DNA of 33,434 nt from an uncultured Opitutales bacterium (GTDB lineage: Bacteria; Verrucomicrobiota; Verrucomicrobiia; Opitutales; UBA2995), in assembly GCA_938075565.1 (NCBI GenBank), contig CALJGU010000354.1, forward strand, positions 1-33,434, written 5' to 3'. Below are positions 17,739 through 26,633 of the stretch, piece after piece; the stretch's first letter is position 1, and every line of letters starts with the position of its first letter. Made by a program: the position numbers and the translations under genes. The notes beneath the pieces are model-generated. The model had not been told where the DNA came from. It did not search any database and saw only the letters and a program-made list of their open reading frames with translations.

Positions 17739-20231
17739 ATGGAACCGATGAACAATTTCACTCCGCGCGCTCAGCAGGTATTAGCGCTGGCCCGGAAAGA
17801 AGCAGATCGTTTTCACCATAATTACGTGGGAACTGAACATTTGCTGCTGGGGTTAATCAACCTCGGCCAAGGCGTAGCCGTCAACGTGCTGCAAAAGATG
17901 GGCCTCGATTTGGTCACAGTCCGCAGTGCCGTCGAAAAGCAAGTCGGCATGGGCCAGGAAGCCAAGCCTTCTGGAAATATCCCTTTTACTCCTCGTGTTA
18001 AGAAAGTCTTGGCATTGGCGAGTAAGGAAGCGAAGAACCTCAACCACAGCTATGTGGGCACCGAGCATATTTTACTCGGCCTGCTTCGCGAAGGTGAAGG
18101 CGTCGCTGCCCAAGTCCTTAAATCGCTTGATGTAGATATTGAGCGGACCCGAAACGAAATTCTAAGTGAACTGGATCCCAACTACGCAGGTAGTGATGTT
18201 GAGGAGCCCGCTTCTGCGCCACATGCTAAAGTTGGAGAAGACAAAAAGGAAGTTAAGACTCCTGCTTTGAAGGCATTTGGTCGCGACCTTACTGAGTTGG
18301 CTCGGAAGGGTGAGCTTGACCCGGTCATTGGCCGCAAGAAGGAAATTCAACGGGTAGTTCAGATCCTTTGTCGCCGCACCAAGAACAATCCAGTTTTGAT
18401 TGGTGAGGCCGGTGTTGGTAAGACAGCGATTGTCGAAGGGCTTGCCCAAGAAGTAATTAATGGAATTGTGCCAGAGATCCTGGCCGATAAACGCGTTGTT
18501 ACTTTGGACCTTGCTCTCATGGTGGCCGGGACAAAATACCGTGGGCAATTTGAAGAGCGCATCAAAGCCGTCATGGACGAGATCAAGCGCACTCGCAATG
18601 TGATCCTTTTCATCGATGAATTGCACACGATCGTTGGAGCCGGTGCTGCTGAAGGAGCGATGGACGCTTCCAATATTTTCAAACCCGCTCTGTCACGTGG
18701 CGAAATGCAGTGTATCGGTGCTACAACTCTGGCCGAGTACCGCAAATTTATCGAAAAAGACAGTGCACTAGATCGTCGTTTTCAAAGCGTCAAAGTAGAA
18801 GCTCCGTCGAAGGAAGATGCAGTGAAGATCCTGCATGGAATTCGTGGGAAGTATGAAGAGCACCACAATGTGACCTATACGGACGAGTCATTGGAGTTAG
18901 CTGTTCAATTGTCTGATCGTTATATCACGAACCGTTTTCTGCCTGATAAAGCCATTGATGTTCTCGATGAAGCTGGTTCACGTGCCCGCATAGCAAGTTT
19001 GAACCGTCCACCTGAGCTCGAAGATCTTCAAAACGAGATCGATGAGGTTTGTGGACTCAAGGAAGACGCAATTAGTAAGCAGCATTTCGAAGAAGCGGCC
19101 AAATTCCGCGACCAGGAAAAGCAACTCCGTCAGAAGCGTGAGCAGCTAATGGAAGATTGGAAGCAAAGTCGGAAGGAGATGGAAATTGTTGTCGGAGGGG
19201 ACGATATGTTAAAAATCGTTTCCGGATGGACCGGTATTCCACTGACCCGTATGGAGCAGAAGGAAACTCAACGCTTGCTTCAGCTTGAAAAGGATTTGCA
19301 GGAAGATGTTGTTGGTCAAGATGCAGCCACGGAGGTCATTGCCAAAGCGCTTCGACGTTCTCGCGCAGATCTTAAAGATCCTCGCCGTCCAATCGGTTCC
19401 TTTATGTTCATGGGGCCGACCGGTGTTGGTAAAACTCACTTGGCTAAGACGCTTGCCGAAAATATGTTTGGCGATCAGGACGCCATTATCCAGATCGACA
19501 TGTCCGAGTACATGGAGAAATTTACCGTATCTCGTTTGATTGGTTCTCCTCCTGGTTATGTTGGACACGAAGATGGGGGACAGCTATCCGAAGCTGTAAG
19601 ACGCAAGCCATACTCAGTGGTTCTATTTGACGAAATTGAAAAGGCTCACCCCGATGTTGTTCAGCTTCTTCTTCAAGTGCTTGAAGATGGACGCCTTACG
19701 GACAGTCTTGGCCGTGTAGTAGACTTCCGGAACACTATTATCATAATGACCTCCAATGTAGGGGCTCAGTTGATACAGAAGGAGACTTCCCTCGGATTTG
19801 GAAAGAAGACAGGGAATGCAGACGATTTCGAACGCGTTAAGGAAAAGATTTTGGAAGAATCAAAACGGGTATTTAAGCCTGAATTCCTGAATCGTATTAA
19901 CGAATTGGTTGTATTTCGCTCTCTTACTAAACTGGACCTCGTTAAGATCGTTGATATTGAACTTAAGGGTGTCATCAAGCGCTTGGAGTCTCACGAGATC
20001 TTCATGACTGTTGGCAAAGAGGCGAAGGAATACCTTATCGAGAATGGCTACGATGAAAAATACGGTGCGCGTCCATTACGGAGAGCCGTTGAGCGATACA
20101 TTGAAGATCCTCTGGCGGAAGCCATTTTACGTGGTGACCTCAAGAAAGTGGATCCGATAGAAGTCGTCATGGAAGATGGATCGATAAAGTTTGAGCAAAA
20201 ACAGTCGTCATCTGAAGTGCCATCCAACTAG
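17739..20231 (+). CDS. clpC: AAA+ ATPase ClpC, unfoldase of the Clp protease
   Basis: ClpC unfolds marked proteins and feeds them into ClpP. The 830-aa protein has a double Clp_N repeat (residues 1-140), first AAA+ module with GEAGVGKT at 222-229 and Walker B near 289-294, a middle UVR/coiled-coil region at about 430-480, and second AAA+ module with GPTGVGKT at 559-566. LGF at 684-686 is the probable ClpP-docking loop. Glu33 and Glu109, each in a GTEH motif, correspond to the two glutamates that read phosphoarginine in Bacillus ClpC (Glu32, Glu106). The middle domain is short, which separates ClpC from ClpB. It is the last gene of the mcsA-mcsB-clpC unit and is followed by a perfect terminator. 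Confidence 0.96.
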   Translation: MEPMNNFTPRAQQVLALARKEADRFHHNYVGTEHLLLGLINLGQGVAVNVLQKMGLDLVTVRSAVEKQVGMGQEAKPSGNIPFTPRVKKVLALASKEAKNLNHSYVGTEHILLGLLREGEGVAAQVLKSLDVDIERTRNEILSELDPNYAGSDVEEPASAPHAKVGEDKKEVKTPALKAFGRDLTELARKGELDPVIGRKKEIQRVVQILCRRTKNNPVLIGEAGVGKTAIVEGLAQEVINGIVPEILADKRVVTLDLALMVAGTKYRGQFEERIKAVMDEIKRTRNVILFIDELHTIVGAGAAEGAMDASNIFKPALSRGEMQCIGATTLAEYRKFIEKDSALDRRFQSVKVEAPSKEDAVKILHGIRGKYEEHHNVTYTDESLELAVQLSDRYITNRFLPDKAIDVLDEAGSRARIASLNRPPELEDLQNEIDEVCGLKEDAISKQHFEEAAKFRDQEKQLRQKREQLMEDWKQSRKEMEIVVGGDDMLKIVSGWTGIPLTRMEQKETQRLLQLEKDLQEDVVGQDAATEVIAKALRRSRADLKDPRRPIGSFMFMGPTGVGKTHLAKTLAENMFGDQDAIIQIDMSEYMEKFTVSRLIGSPPGYVGHEDGGQLSEAVRRKPYSVVLFDEIEKAHPDVVQLLLQVLEDGRLTDSLGRVVDFRNTIIIMTSNVGAQLIQKETSLGFGKKTGNADDFERVKEKILEESKRVFKPEFLNRINELVVFRSLTKLDLVKIVDIELKGVIKRLESHEIFMTVGKEAKEYLIENGYDEKYGARPLRRAVERYIEDPLAEAILRGDLKKVDPIEVVMEDGSIKFEQKQSSSEVPSN

Positions 20232-20256
20232 GTGGATTATAAATGATATTTATTTC

Positions 20257-20285
20257 AAAGGGCTCCTTCAGGAGCCCTTTATTTT
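20257..20285 (+). terminator. Intrinsic terminator after clpC
   Basis: A perfect ten-base-pair stem (AAAGGGCTCC at 20257-20266, TTCA loop, GGAGCCCTTT at 20271-20280) is followed by a T-rich run. Confidence 0.94.
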
Positions 20286-20324
20286 TATGCAACCACAGCA
20301 CTGTTTGAAAACGTTTACCTTCTA

Positions 20325-22121
20325 ATGCGTTGTTATCTTAAACGATTGTGCTTTTGCCTGTATGGCCTGCTATGGTTAAACCTGTCTCATGTACAGGCTG
20401 AAGAAGAGCACCCGTGGATAGGGATCGCGAATGCATCTGTGTTTCCTCAAAAGCTTTTAAACTACCGAGATGCGCATGGCTGGTCGGAGCTAAGGATGTC
20501 TGTTTTTCGAGATGCGAAGCATGCCTATGAGCGTCGTCACCCGGTAGCCGAACGACTTCTATACACCTTTCTGTGGATCGACTTGATGCATCAGGAAGAA
20601 TCTGAATACGTGACTGAGTGGTTAGATAAGATGGGGAAGGCTAATCGTTTGCATGCCAATATGCCTGCTCAGATTACTTATTATCAAGGTATTCTTGGTG
20701 AGCGACTTAGTGACGAATTTCTACGATACTTTTTCTCCAAGAGTGATCTGATGAGGTCCACTTACAATCAGTGGGAACCCACTGATTTGTTGACGGAATT
20801 CTTTTCTATCCTGGAGCAATTATATTCTAACAATAAGTACCTTTTCGGACAGTACACCGATTTGGCTTTTGCAATCGCCTTTGTTCACGATGTTCCGCCG
20901 CCACCTCAATGGCCCCATGGTCAAGTCGGGCAACACGTATTGCCACGGCAACTACAAAGCCCTGGTGAGGTGTTTGCATATTTCACAAATGCACGGAATT
21001 CCAAATGGTTTCACAATTCAATTAAACGGTTATCGTTATCGGATGCCATCTTCATGGTAGATGTGATTGTTACGCCTTCTGAAGTGGAATGGGTTCGCAG
21101 CAATGTAACGGTGAGCCCTCTTAAATTCGAGGACGTGTATACCATGATCACCTACGATATGTCTCGTTTGGAACGAGGTCAGATGTACTGGGTTTACGAT
21201 GATTATTCATTGCCTTCAATTTTTCAAGCAGGAGGCATCTGCGTGGATCAAGCCTACTTCGCAAGCCAAGTAGGGAAGGTTCAGGGGTTGCCTACCATAG
21301 AATTTTTAGGGTCTGGCTTAGACGGTCGTCACGCGTGGTTTGGTTACTTAAATAACCGAGGTAAATGGGAGATGGATGCAGGGCGTTACGCAGACCAGCG
21401 GTTTATCACTGGGCATGCCTTCAATCCACAAACCTGGGGATTTATTTCTGATCACGAGGTTGCGTTTATTGGAGCTGGCTACCACAAATCTAATTCGTTT
21501 TACCGGTCCCAAGTCCATTTCTATTGGGCACGCATACTGGGATTTATGGACCAATTGGAACTAGGAGTTAAGGCAGCTGAAGATGCTGTGGCTATGGAGC
21601 GCCGCAATGCGGAAGCATGGGAGTTACTTATTGATCTGAGAAAGAAGAATGGTGCTTTGCGGAACCGAGTGGATGCTACCTATCGGTCGGCCCTTTCGGC
21701 TTTTAGAACCTATTCCGATCTGGAAGCAGAGTTTTTGACCTCATTTGCTGAGTATCTTGATGCCACCGGGCGTGAGAATTCAGCTCGTGTTGAGCGGAAT
21801 CGCATTACCTACCGCAATAAGGACAATCGCTCGGATCTGGCTATACAGAATGCTGTAAAGATTCTTGAGGAATCCATGCAATCAGACTCTCGGTCCGCTC
21901 AGATGTATGTATACAAGAAGCTACTGTATCAACTAGGAGACCAAGCTGGAATACAGCTATTGGATCAGTTGGTTTTGCCGTTCATGAATTATCTTATGAA
22001 GGAGGGGCGTACCGGAGATGCTAAGATCGCAATTACGGAAGCTGAACGGGTTTTGAATCCCGCTACCCAATCGCAGATGGCCGGGGAAATTTCTAAGATA
22101 AAAGCCCAAGTTGGACTCTGA
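20325..22121 (+). CDS. Secreted transglutaminase-like protein with helical carboxyl region
   Basis: This 598-aa protein begins with a signal peptide (hydrophobic residues about 8-24, cleavage near VQA). A long helical region precedes a transglutaminase-like core at about 300-355. GGICVDQAYFASQVGKVQGL carries Cys306, GRHAWFGY carries His336, and WEMDAGRY carries Asp351: the Cys-His-Asp triad in family order and spacing, including the G-x-C-x-D and H-A-W motifs. A helical stretch of TPR-like character follows from about 395. Such enzymes cleave or cross-link peptides; the periplasmic substrate is unknown. It stands after the clpC terminator with weak ties to neighbours. The triad makes activity likely; the exact function is open. 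Confidence 0.75.
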   Translation: MRCYLKRLCFCLYGLLWLNLSHVQAEEEHPWIGIANASVFPQKLLNYRDAHGWSELRMSVFRDAKHAYERRHPVAERLLYTFLWIDLMHQEESEYVTEWLDKMGKANRLHANMPAQITYYQGILGERLSDEFLRYFFSKSDLMRSTYNQWEPTDLLTEFFSILEQLYSNNKYLFGQYTDLAFAIAFVHDVPPPPQWPHGQVGQHVLPRQLQSPGEVFAYFTNARNSKWFHNSIKRLSLSDAIFMVDVIVTPSEVEWVRSNVTVSPLKFEDVYTMITYDMSRLERGQMYWVYDDYSLPSIFQAGGICVDQAYFASQVGKVQGLPTIEFLGSGLDGRHAWFGYLNNRGKWEMDAGRYADQRFITGHAFNPQTWGFISDHEVAFIGAGYHKSNSFYRSQVHFYWARILGFMDQLELGVKAAEDAVAMERRNAEAWELLIDLRKKNGALRNRVDATYRSALSAFRTYSDLEAEFLTSFAEYLDATGRENSARVERNRITYRNKDNRSDLAIQNAVKILEESMQSDSRSAQMYVYKKLLYQLGDQAGIQLLDQLVLPFMNYLMKEGRTGDAKIAITEAERVLNPATQSQMAGEISKIKAQVGL

Positions 22122-22217
22122 TGGATTCAAGCTTGAAAAAGCTAACTTAATTTGGATGCTAGGCGGCTTTATTTGGCTGATGCTGAACCAATAGCATACC
22201 AGTCTACCTAGATTGCC

Positions 22218-22637
22218 ATGGATAAAACACTGATCATTTTTAAGCCCGACTGCATGAAGAAAAAGCTGATGGGCTCCGTATTAAGCCGGTTCGAAGCGGA
22301 AGGGTTTTCGGTCGCTGGATGCAAGATGATGCAGCTTGATTCCAGTTTACTTCGGACTCACTATGCTCACATCGCGGAATTACCCTTTTTCCCTGAAATC
22401 GAGTCGTTTATGGCTTCTGAGCCTGTCGTGGTCATGATTCTGCAGGGCGAAGGCGTCATTCCTAAAGTGCGTGAACTGCTTGGACCCACAGATTCAACCA
22501 AGGCTCCAGCTGGAACCATTCGCGGCGATTACGGTGAAACGGTAATGATTAATGTGGCGCATGCATCCGATAGTCCGGAAGCTGCTGAGGCAGAAATCGC
22601 ACGATTCTTCACCGAGTCCGACTTCATAAAGTCGTAG
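22218..22637 (+). CDS. ndk: Nucleoside diphosphate kinase
   Basis: Ndk balances nucleoside triphosphate pools by moving the terminal phosphate through a phosphohistidine. The 139-aa protein is a normal-length single domain: TLIIFKPDCM at residues 4-13 with Lys9, LGPTDSTKAPAGTIRGDYG at 88-106, and INVAHASDSPEAA at 111-123 with the active-site His115. The active-site motif usually reads NxxHGSDS, so Ala116 for Gly is a small deviation. The amino end and the segment before the histidine (GETVMINVAH) also depart from the common form but keep the binding residues. A terminator-like hairpin follows. Confidence 0.93.
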   Translation: MDKTLIIFKPDCMKKKLMGSVLSRFEAEGFSVAGCKMMQLDSSLLRTHYAHIAELPFFPEIESFMASEPVVVMILQGEGVIPKVRELLGPTDSTKAPAGTIRGDYGETVMINVAHASDSPEAAEAEIARFFTESDFIKS

Positions 22638-22652
22638 CCTCTGTGTATTGGG

Positions 22653-22677
22653 AGCGTGTGTATTCACCCGCTTTTTT
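22653..22677 (+). terminator. Intrinsic terminator after ndk
   Basis: AGCGTGTG (22653-22660) pairs with CACCCGCT (22665-22672) apart from one mismatch, with a TATT loop and a six-T run. Confidence 0.75.
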
Positions 22678-22714
22678 ATTTTCTCTTGAGGAAGATGCGC
22701 TAGCGTTGGCCTAG

Positions 22715-23647
22715 ATGTATCGCTGTGCCGCTAGAATTCCCGAACAACTCGCTGAGTTAATTGAGTCTTTCGCCGTACACGTTGAATTGGAGAAAGGGCT
22801 GAGCAAGAATACTGTTTCTGGCTATTTCAGTGACTTGGAGCAATGTGCCGGGTTTTTAAAATCACTCAACCTAACGGATTGGACGCAAGTCTCACATGAA
22901 CACATATCCTTGTGGATCAGTTCGCTCAGCGGAGATGATTATGCTGTAGCCAGCTTAGCGCGTAAGCTGACAAGTATCAGATTGATGGCCCGCTTCCTCG
23001 TAAAGGAGGACATTCGCAAGGATGACTTCAGTGAATTAATCACGGGTCCCAAAATGGTTCGTCGCTTGCCTGAGACATTGAATCCCGAGGAAGTGGACAG
23101 GTTGCTGGCCACCCCGGATGTAAACACACCTTACGGCCTGCGTGATCGTGCCATGCTGGAGCTGTTTTACTCCAGTGGTTTGCGTGTATCAGAAATGGGT
23201 GGATTGGAGTTACACCAGTTGGATTTGGATCATGGTTATCTGCGAGTTTTTGGAAAAGGGTCTAAAGAAAGACTCGTTCCTGTTGGTTCACGGGCCATTG
23301 AAGCCATTCGCTCCTATTTAGATGCTGGACGAACATTCTTTGTAAAACCGCATACGGGTAGTGATTTGTTCCTCAGTGAGCGGGGAAAGGGGATTAGCCG
23401 AAAAATGCTTTGGGTTATCATCAAGCGTTGTGCCACGGTAGCCGGGATCGAAAAACCGGTTAAACCTCATTTGCTAAGACACTCCTTTGCGACTCATTTG
23501 CTGAATGGCGGGGCTGATCTACGTGCGATTCAAGAAATGCTTGGGCATGCCGATATCTCAACGACGCAGATTTACACCACGGTTGAAGATAGCCGTCTTA
23601 TTGATCAGCACAGTAAGTTTCACCCGCGAAATCGATTGGGTGATTGA
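22715..23647 (+). CDS. Tyrosine recombinase XerC/XerD
   Basis: Xer recombinases resolve chromosome dimers at the dif site near the terminus. This 310-aa protein has the SAM-like DNA-binding domain at about residues 10-105 and the catalytic domain from about 120. All six active-site residues are seen: Arg157 (SSGLRVSEM), Lys181 (FGKGSKERLVPV), His252 and Arg255 (PHLLRHSFATHLL), His278 (MLGHADISTTQIYT) and nucleophile Tyr287. Length and close match favour a housekeeping Xer rather than a phage or integron integrase; the XerC versus XerD choice needs a tree. No mobile-element features lie nearby. The start could be a little downstream of ATG 22715, as family members often begin near the LIESFAVHVELEKGLS segment. 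Confidence 0.92.
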   Translation: MYRCAARIPEQLAELIESFAVHVELEKGLSKNTVSGYFSDLEQCAGFLKSLNLTDWTQVSHEHISLWISSLSGDDYAVASLARKLTSIRLMARFLVKEDIRKDDFSELITGPKMVRRLPETLNPEEVDRLLATPDVNTPYGLRDRAMLELFYSSGLRVSEMGGLELHQLDLDHGYLRVFGKGSKERLVPVGSRAIEAIRSYLDAGRTFFVKPHTGSDLFLSERGKGISRKMLWVIIKRCATVAGIEKPVKPHLLRHSFATHLLNGGADLRAIQEMLGHADISTTQIYTTVEDSRLIDQHSKFHPRNRLGD

Positions 23648-23656
23648 GGCAAGCTT

Positions 23657-24109
23657 CTACTGCACCATCTCGTAGGAGATAACTTTGCCCTCGCGGAAAT
23701 CAACCACCAGATTCTTTTCTGGTTCACCATAGCTTCCTACAACGACGTGGTTGTCCCAATACGGCCTTCTAATCCAACTTCCATAATACGAGTCGTAGGT
23801 GAAAAATCCGTGGTGACCACCATACCCATAGCCATGAATGGGGCGGGGACGGTATTCATAATAGGTCCATACCTCTGTGGTCCCATCTTTTGTCCGTTTC
23901 TTGGCTTTCCTGTCTGGCATGCCTGCTGCCATCATCACCATTTCGTGTGTGAAATCTAAATCGACTTCACCTTTCAGGATCGTTTCCTTTTGATTGGCCG
24001 AATAGCTCTCAAACAAATCCTTGTTTTCATCTACACGTGATTGAGGAGTGGATACGCAGCCGCTCAATCCAAGTATACCTAATAACGATACGACAATAAT
24101 TGTTTTCAT
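23657..24109 (-). CDS. Lipoprotein with BamE/SmpA-like pattern
   Basis: The 150-aa product starts at ATG 24109 with MKTIIVVSLLGILGLSGC, a type II signal peptide whose lipobox LSGC makes Cys18 the lipidated residue. A longer frame from 24154 would bury the signal behind 15 extra residues. The middle contains the MMAAGMPDRKAKK and EVWTYYEY segments; a G-x-P followed by E-x-W-x-Y is the pattern of small outer-membrane lipoproteins of the SmpA/OmlA (BamE) kind. The stretch HGYGYGGHHGFFTYDSYYG is a Gly/His/Tyr-rich loop. It is convergent with xerC/D, the two stops nine bases apart. Function is not assigned. Confidence 0.78.
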   Translation of the reverse strand: MKTIIVVSLLGILGLSGCVSTPQSRVDENKDLFESYSANQKETILKGEVDLDFTHEMVMMAAGMPDRKAKKRTKDGTTEVWTYYEYRPRPIHGYGYGGHHGFFTYDSYYGSWIRRPYWDNHVVVGSYGEPEKNLVVDFREGKVISYEMVQ

Positions 24110-24245
24110 GATGATCTTATACTCTGAGAACATTTTTCCCTCTCCGGTTCCCATATTTCTAGTTCTTTTTACCTTCCTGTAGCCAAGATTAATTTGACAG
24201 GTTGTTTTGGTGCAATTTAAAAGACTTCTTCAGGTGGAAGCTGTA

Positions 24246-24833
24246 TTGACAAGACAAGTATTGGTGCTGAATCGGTGCTGGCAAGCAGTCAACGTCGTCG
24301 GTGTTAAACGAGCATTCAGTCTTTTGGTCCAAGGTCATGCAGATGTTATTCATCAGGAAGAAGGTGACTTTCAGTTATACGACTTTGATCAATGGGTGGA
24401 TTCATCAAATTTGTTGGGTGATGGAGGACCTGAGTACCTTCACACGATTAACCACCTCATTCGCTTACCTAAAGTGATCATTTTAAAGGTCTTCGATCGA
24501 TTGCCTATTAAAGAAGTGAAGTTTCATCGAAATAACATTTACGATCGAGATAAGCACCGTTGTCAGTATTGCGGAAACCAATTTATTGAAAATGAGCTCA
24601 ATCTGGATCATGTGATTCCTCGTCACCACGGAGGACGAACTTCATGGGAGAATGTAGTTACCTCCTGTATCCGGTGTAATTCGAAAAAAGCGGACCGTCT
24701 CCCCCACGAGGCAGGAATGCGGCTTATTCGAAAACCGGCCAAGCCAAAATGGAGGCCCTTCGTATCCGTCGCAGAGAACAAAGAGAAAAATTCCTCCTGG
24801 GACTATTTCCTGAATCCGTTGAAGCTATCTTAA
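24246..24833 (+). CDS. HNH endonuclease family protein
   Basis: The carboxyl half is a complete HNH motif. Numbered from an upstream TTG at 24207, C119/C122 (HRCQYCGN) and C154/C157 form the zinc pair, Asp134-His135 with His140-His141 form the catalytic part, and Asn149 is the central asparagine. This is the widespread small bacterial group beginning VLVLNRCWQAVNVV; its cellular role is unknown. No ATG fits the start. TTG 24246 follows AGGTGGA (24232-24238) at seven bases and yields MTRQVLVLNRCWQ, close to the family's normal start, so I choose it (195 aa). TTG 24207 or GTG 24210 would add 12-13 residues. It converges on the histidine kinase with ten bases between stops. Confidence 0.85.
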   Translation: MTRQVLVLNRCWQAVNVVGVKRAFSLLVQGHADVIHQEEGDFQLYDFDQWVDSSNLLGDGGPEYLHTINHLIRLPKVIILKVFDRLPIKEVKFHRNNIYDRDKHRCQYCGNQFIENELNLDHVIPRHHGGRTSWENVVTSCIRCNSKKADRLPHEAGMRLIRKPAKPKWRPFVSVAENKEKNSSWDYFLNPLKLS

Positions 24834-24843
24834 CTGCGTTCAG

Positions 24844-26547
24844 CTAAGATAAGGGGAGCCAGAATTTCATGGTGGTTCCTTCTGTGCTCGATTCTTTTAC
24901 CTCTATGTCTCCTCTATGGCTTCGCAGTATTCGTTTCACGATGGACAGCCCCAATCCTGTGCCTCCAGGTCTGCCTGTTAAGAAAGAGTCGAATATCTTT
25001 TCCTTTAGATCACTCTCAATTCCAGGACCCGTATCCTCGATTTCAATACAACCAAATGGTTGTTCTCCAATCGGTTCGCTGTAGCAACGAAAAGTTATTT
25101 GGCCTCCTTCGGTCATTACTTGCGATGCATTTAGAATTAGATTCAGAATAACTTGTTGGATTTGCCCTTTATTGGCTTCTACTATGATTTGTTCTTCCGT
25201 GGGTTCAAACACGGCGGAGATTTTGCTTTGTAGCAACTTCAGTCGCACGAGCTGCATACTTTCTTCAATCAGGCTAGAAACATTCCAGTGCGAGTGCATG
25301 GACTCCGACGTTTTCCCAAAGCCCAGAACTTGTTCCACGATGCCTTCCAGTTGACCAATTTTCTCATCGATGATCTGCGCATCTTTGCGCCGTTGGTCTC
25401 CTTCTTCAAATTTTAGGTCAAGACTGCCGAATAGAAGTTTGATAACCGTTAACGGATTTCGAATCTCGTGGGCGATCTCTGCGGCCAACAATCCAAGAGT
25501 GATCAGCTTATCATTCTTTTGCAGATGCTCTTCATTCTCGAACATCATGGTGTAGAGCCTCAGATTCTGCATGGCCACTGCGCTGAAGCTGGCAAGGGTG
25601 CTCAAGATGCGTTTCTCCTGGTCGTTTACACGATGCATCTTATCCGCGTAGGTGGCTAATAGCCCGATCACTTCATTTTCCCAGAGAATCGGACAACAGA
25701 CCATGGATTGGAGGTTCTCACCACCCACAATATCCCAAAAATGATCCTCCTCAGAGCGTCTTAGATCAAAAACATCGATGGGGCGTTTTAGTTGTACCGC
25801 CGATCCAAAGGACGAATCCTGAAGCTCCAACTCAGGCAAGGGATCATACTTTCCTTTGGCTCCGTGCATGGAGTGGATCTTTAAACTTTCCTTATCAGGA
25901 CTCAGCACCAGTAGCATCGATAAACGACATCGCATTATGCCATGCGTTTCACGCGTGATGGTTTCTAGCAAATCATCGAGGTCCAACCTTGAGATTAAGT
26001 CCTGCCCCATTGAAATGAGGGATTCCAACTGCTGTGAGCGGTTTTGAAGACTTTGAATGAGCCAGAGCTGGCCCACAATCTGAGTCGTCTCCTCGGCGAT
26101 TATCTCTAGTGCTTTTTGGGTGTCTTCTGAGAATGCGTTCTTGCGATCTGAGCCTATGTTTATGACGCCTGTAACCTGGCCTTTTTCTATCATCGGGCAG
26201 GCAAGTTCACTCCTCACATGATCGGATATTTTGAAGTAACGTGAGTCTTGTTCTACATCGTGAACCAACAGGGACTTTCCGTGCAGAGCCACCCAACCCG
26301 TAAGACCGACTCCTACTGGAAGATGAACGTCACTGCTGTCTTTGGGAAGCCCACGATTCACCTCTATATCGAGCTTTCGGGTATCGGGGTTTATGAGTGC
26401 TATGCTCGCCGAGTAGGCTGCAAAATATTGCTGAACGAGCTCCAAGATGGATGTGAGCGCACTTTGAGGATCCTTCGCTTCATGCCCGATCACACGTATA
26501 CGATACAGTAGATCTATCAGTGCATCTCGTTCATTTGCTTTGCTCAT
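24844..26547 (-). CDS. Double-GAF sensor histidine kinase (NtrB-like core)
   Basis: This 567-aa soluble histidine kinase has no transmembrane helix, so it senses inside the cell. GAF domain 1 spans about residues 25-160 (GVGLTGWVALHGKSL) and GAF 2 about 185-330, joined by a coiled coil. The dimerisation domain carries the phospho-acceptor His360 in AAEIAHEIRNPLTVIK. The ATPase domain is at about 455-567, with ILNLILNASQ (N box), EDTGPGIESD (G1) and GGTGLGLSIVKRI (G2). The HE-x-RNPL box is that of the NtrB/AtoS/ZraS group. No response regulator is within the window. It lies 86 bases downstream of glnD on the same strand and may be co-transcribed with it. The signal is unknown. Confidence 0.92.
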   Translation of the reverse strand: MSKANERDALIDLLYRIRVIGHEAKDPQSALTSILELVQQYFAAYSASIALINPDTRKLDIEVNRGLPKDSSDVHLPVGVGLTGWVALHGKSLLVHDVEQDSRYFKISDHVRSELACPMIEKGQVTGVINIGSDRKNAFSEDTQKALEIIAEETTQIVGQLWLIQSLQNRSQQLESLISMGQDLISRLDLDDLLETITRETHGIMRCRLSMLLVLSPDKESLKIHSMHGAKGKYDPLPELELQDSSFGSAVQLKRPIDVFDLRRSEEDHFWDIVGGENLQSMVCCPILWENEVIGLLATYADKMHRVNDQEKRILSTLASFSAVAMQNLRLYTMMFENEEHLQKNDKLITLGLLAAEIAHEIRNPLTVIKLLFGSLDLKFEEGDQRRKDAQIIDEKIGQLEGIVEQVLGFGKTSESMHSHWNVSSLIEESMQLVRLKLLQSKISAVFEPTEEQIIVEANKGQIQQVILNLILNASQVMTEGGQITFRCYSEPIGEQPFGCIEIEDTGPGIESDLKEKIFDSFLTGRPGGTGLGLSIVKRILRSHRGDIEVKESSTEGTTMKFWLPLS

Positions 26548-26633
26548 TTTTTAGCCAAAATTGATTTGGTTGATCACCAATCGCATAAAAACAAATTACG
26601 CTGCAAGGCGCATCTTTCAATCATGCTATCTAT

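Noticed and set aside
22715-23647. Integrase of a mobile element
   Set aside because: No attachment repeats, excisionase, or cargo genes lie nearby; the sequence fits a housekeeping Xer recombinase.
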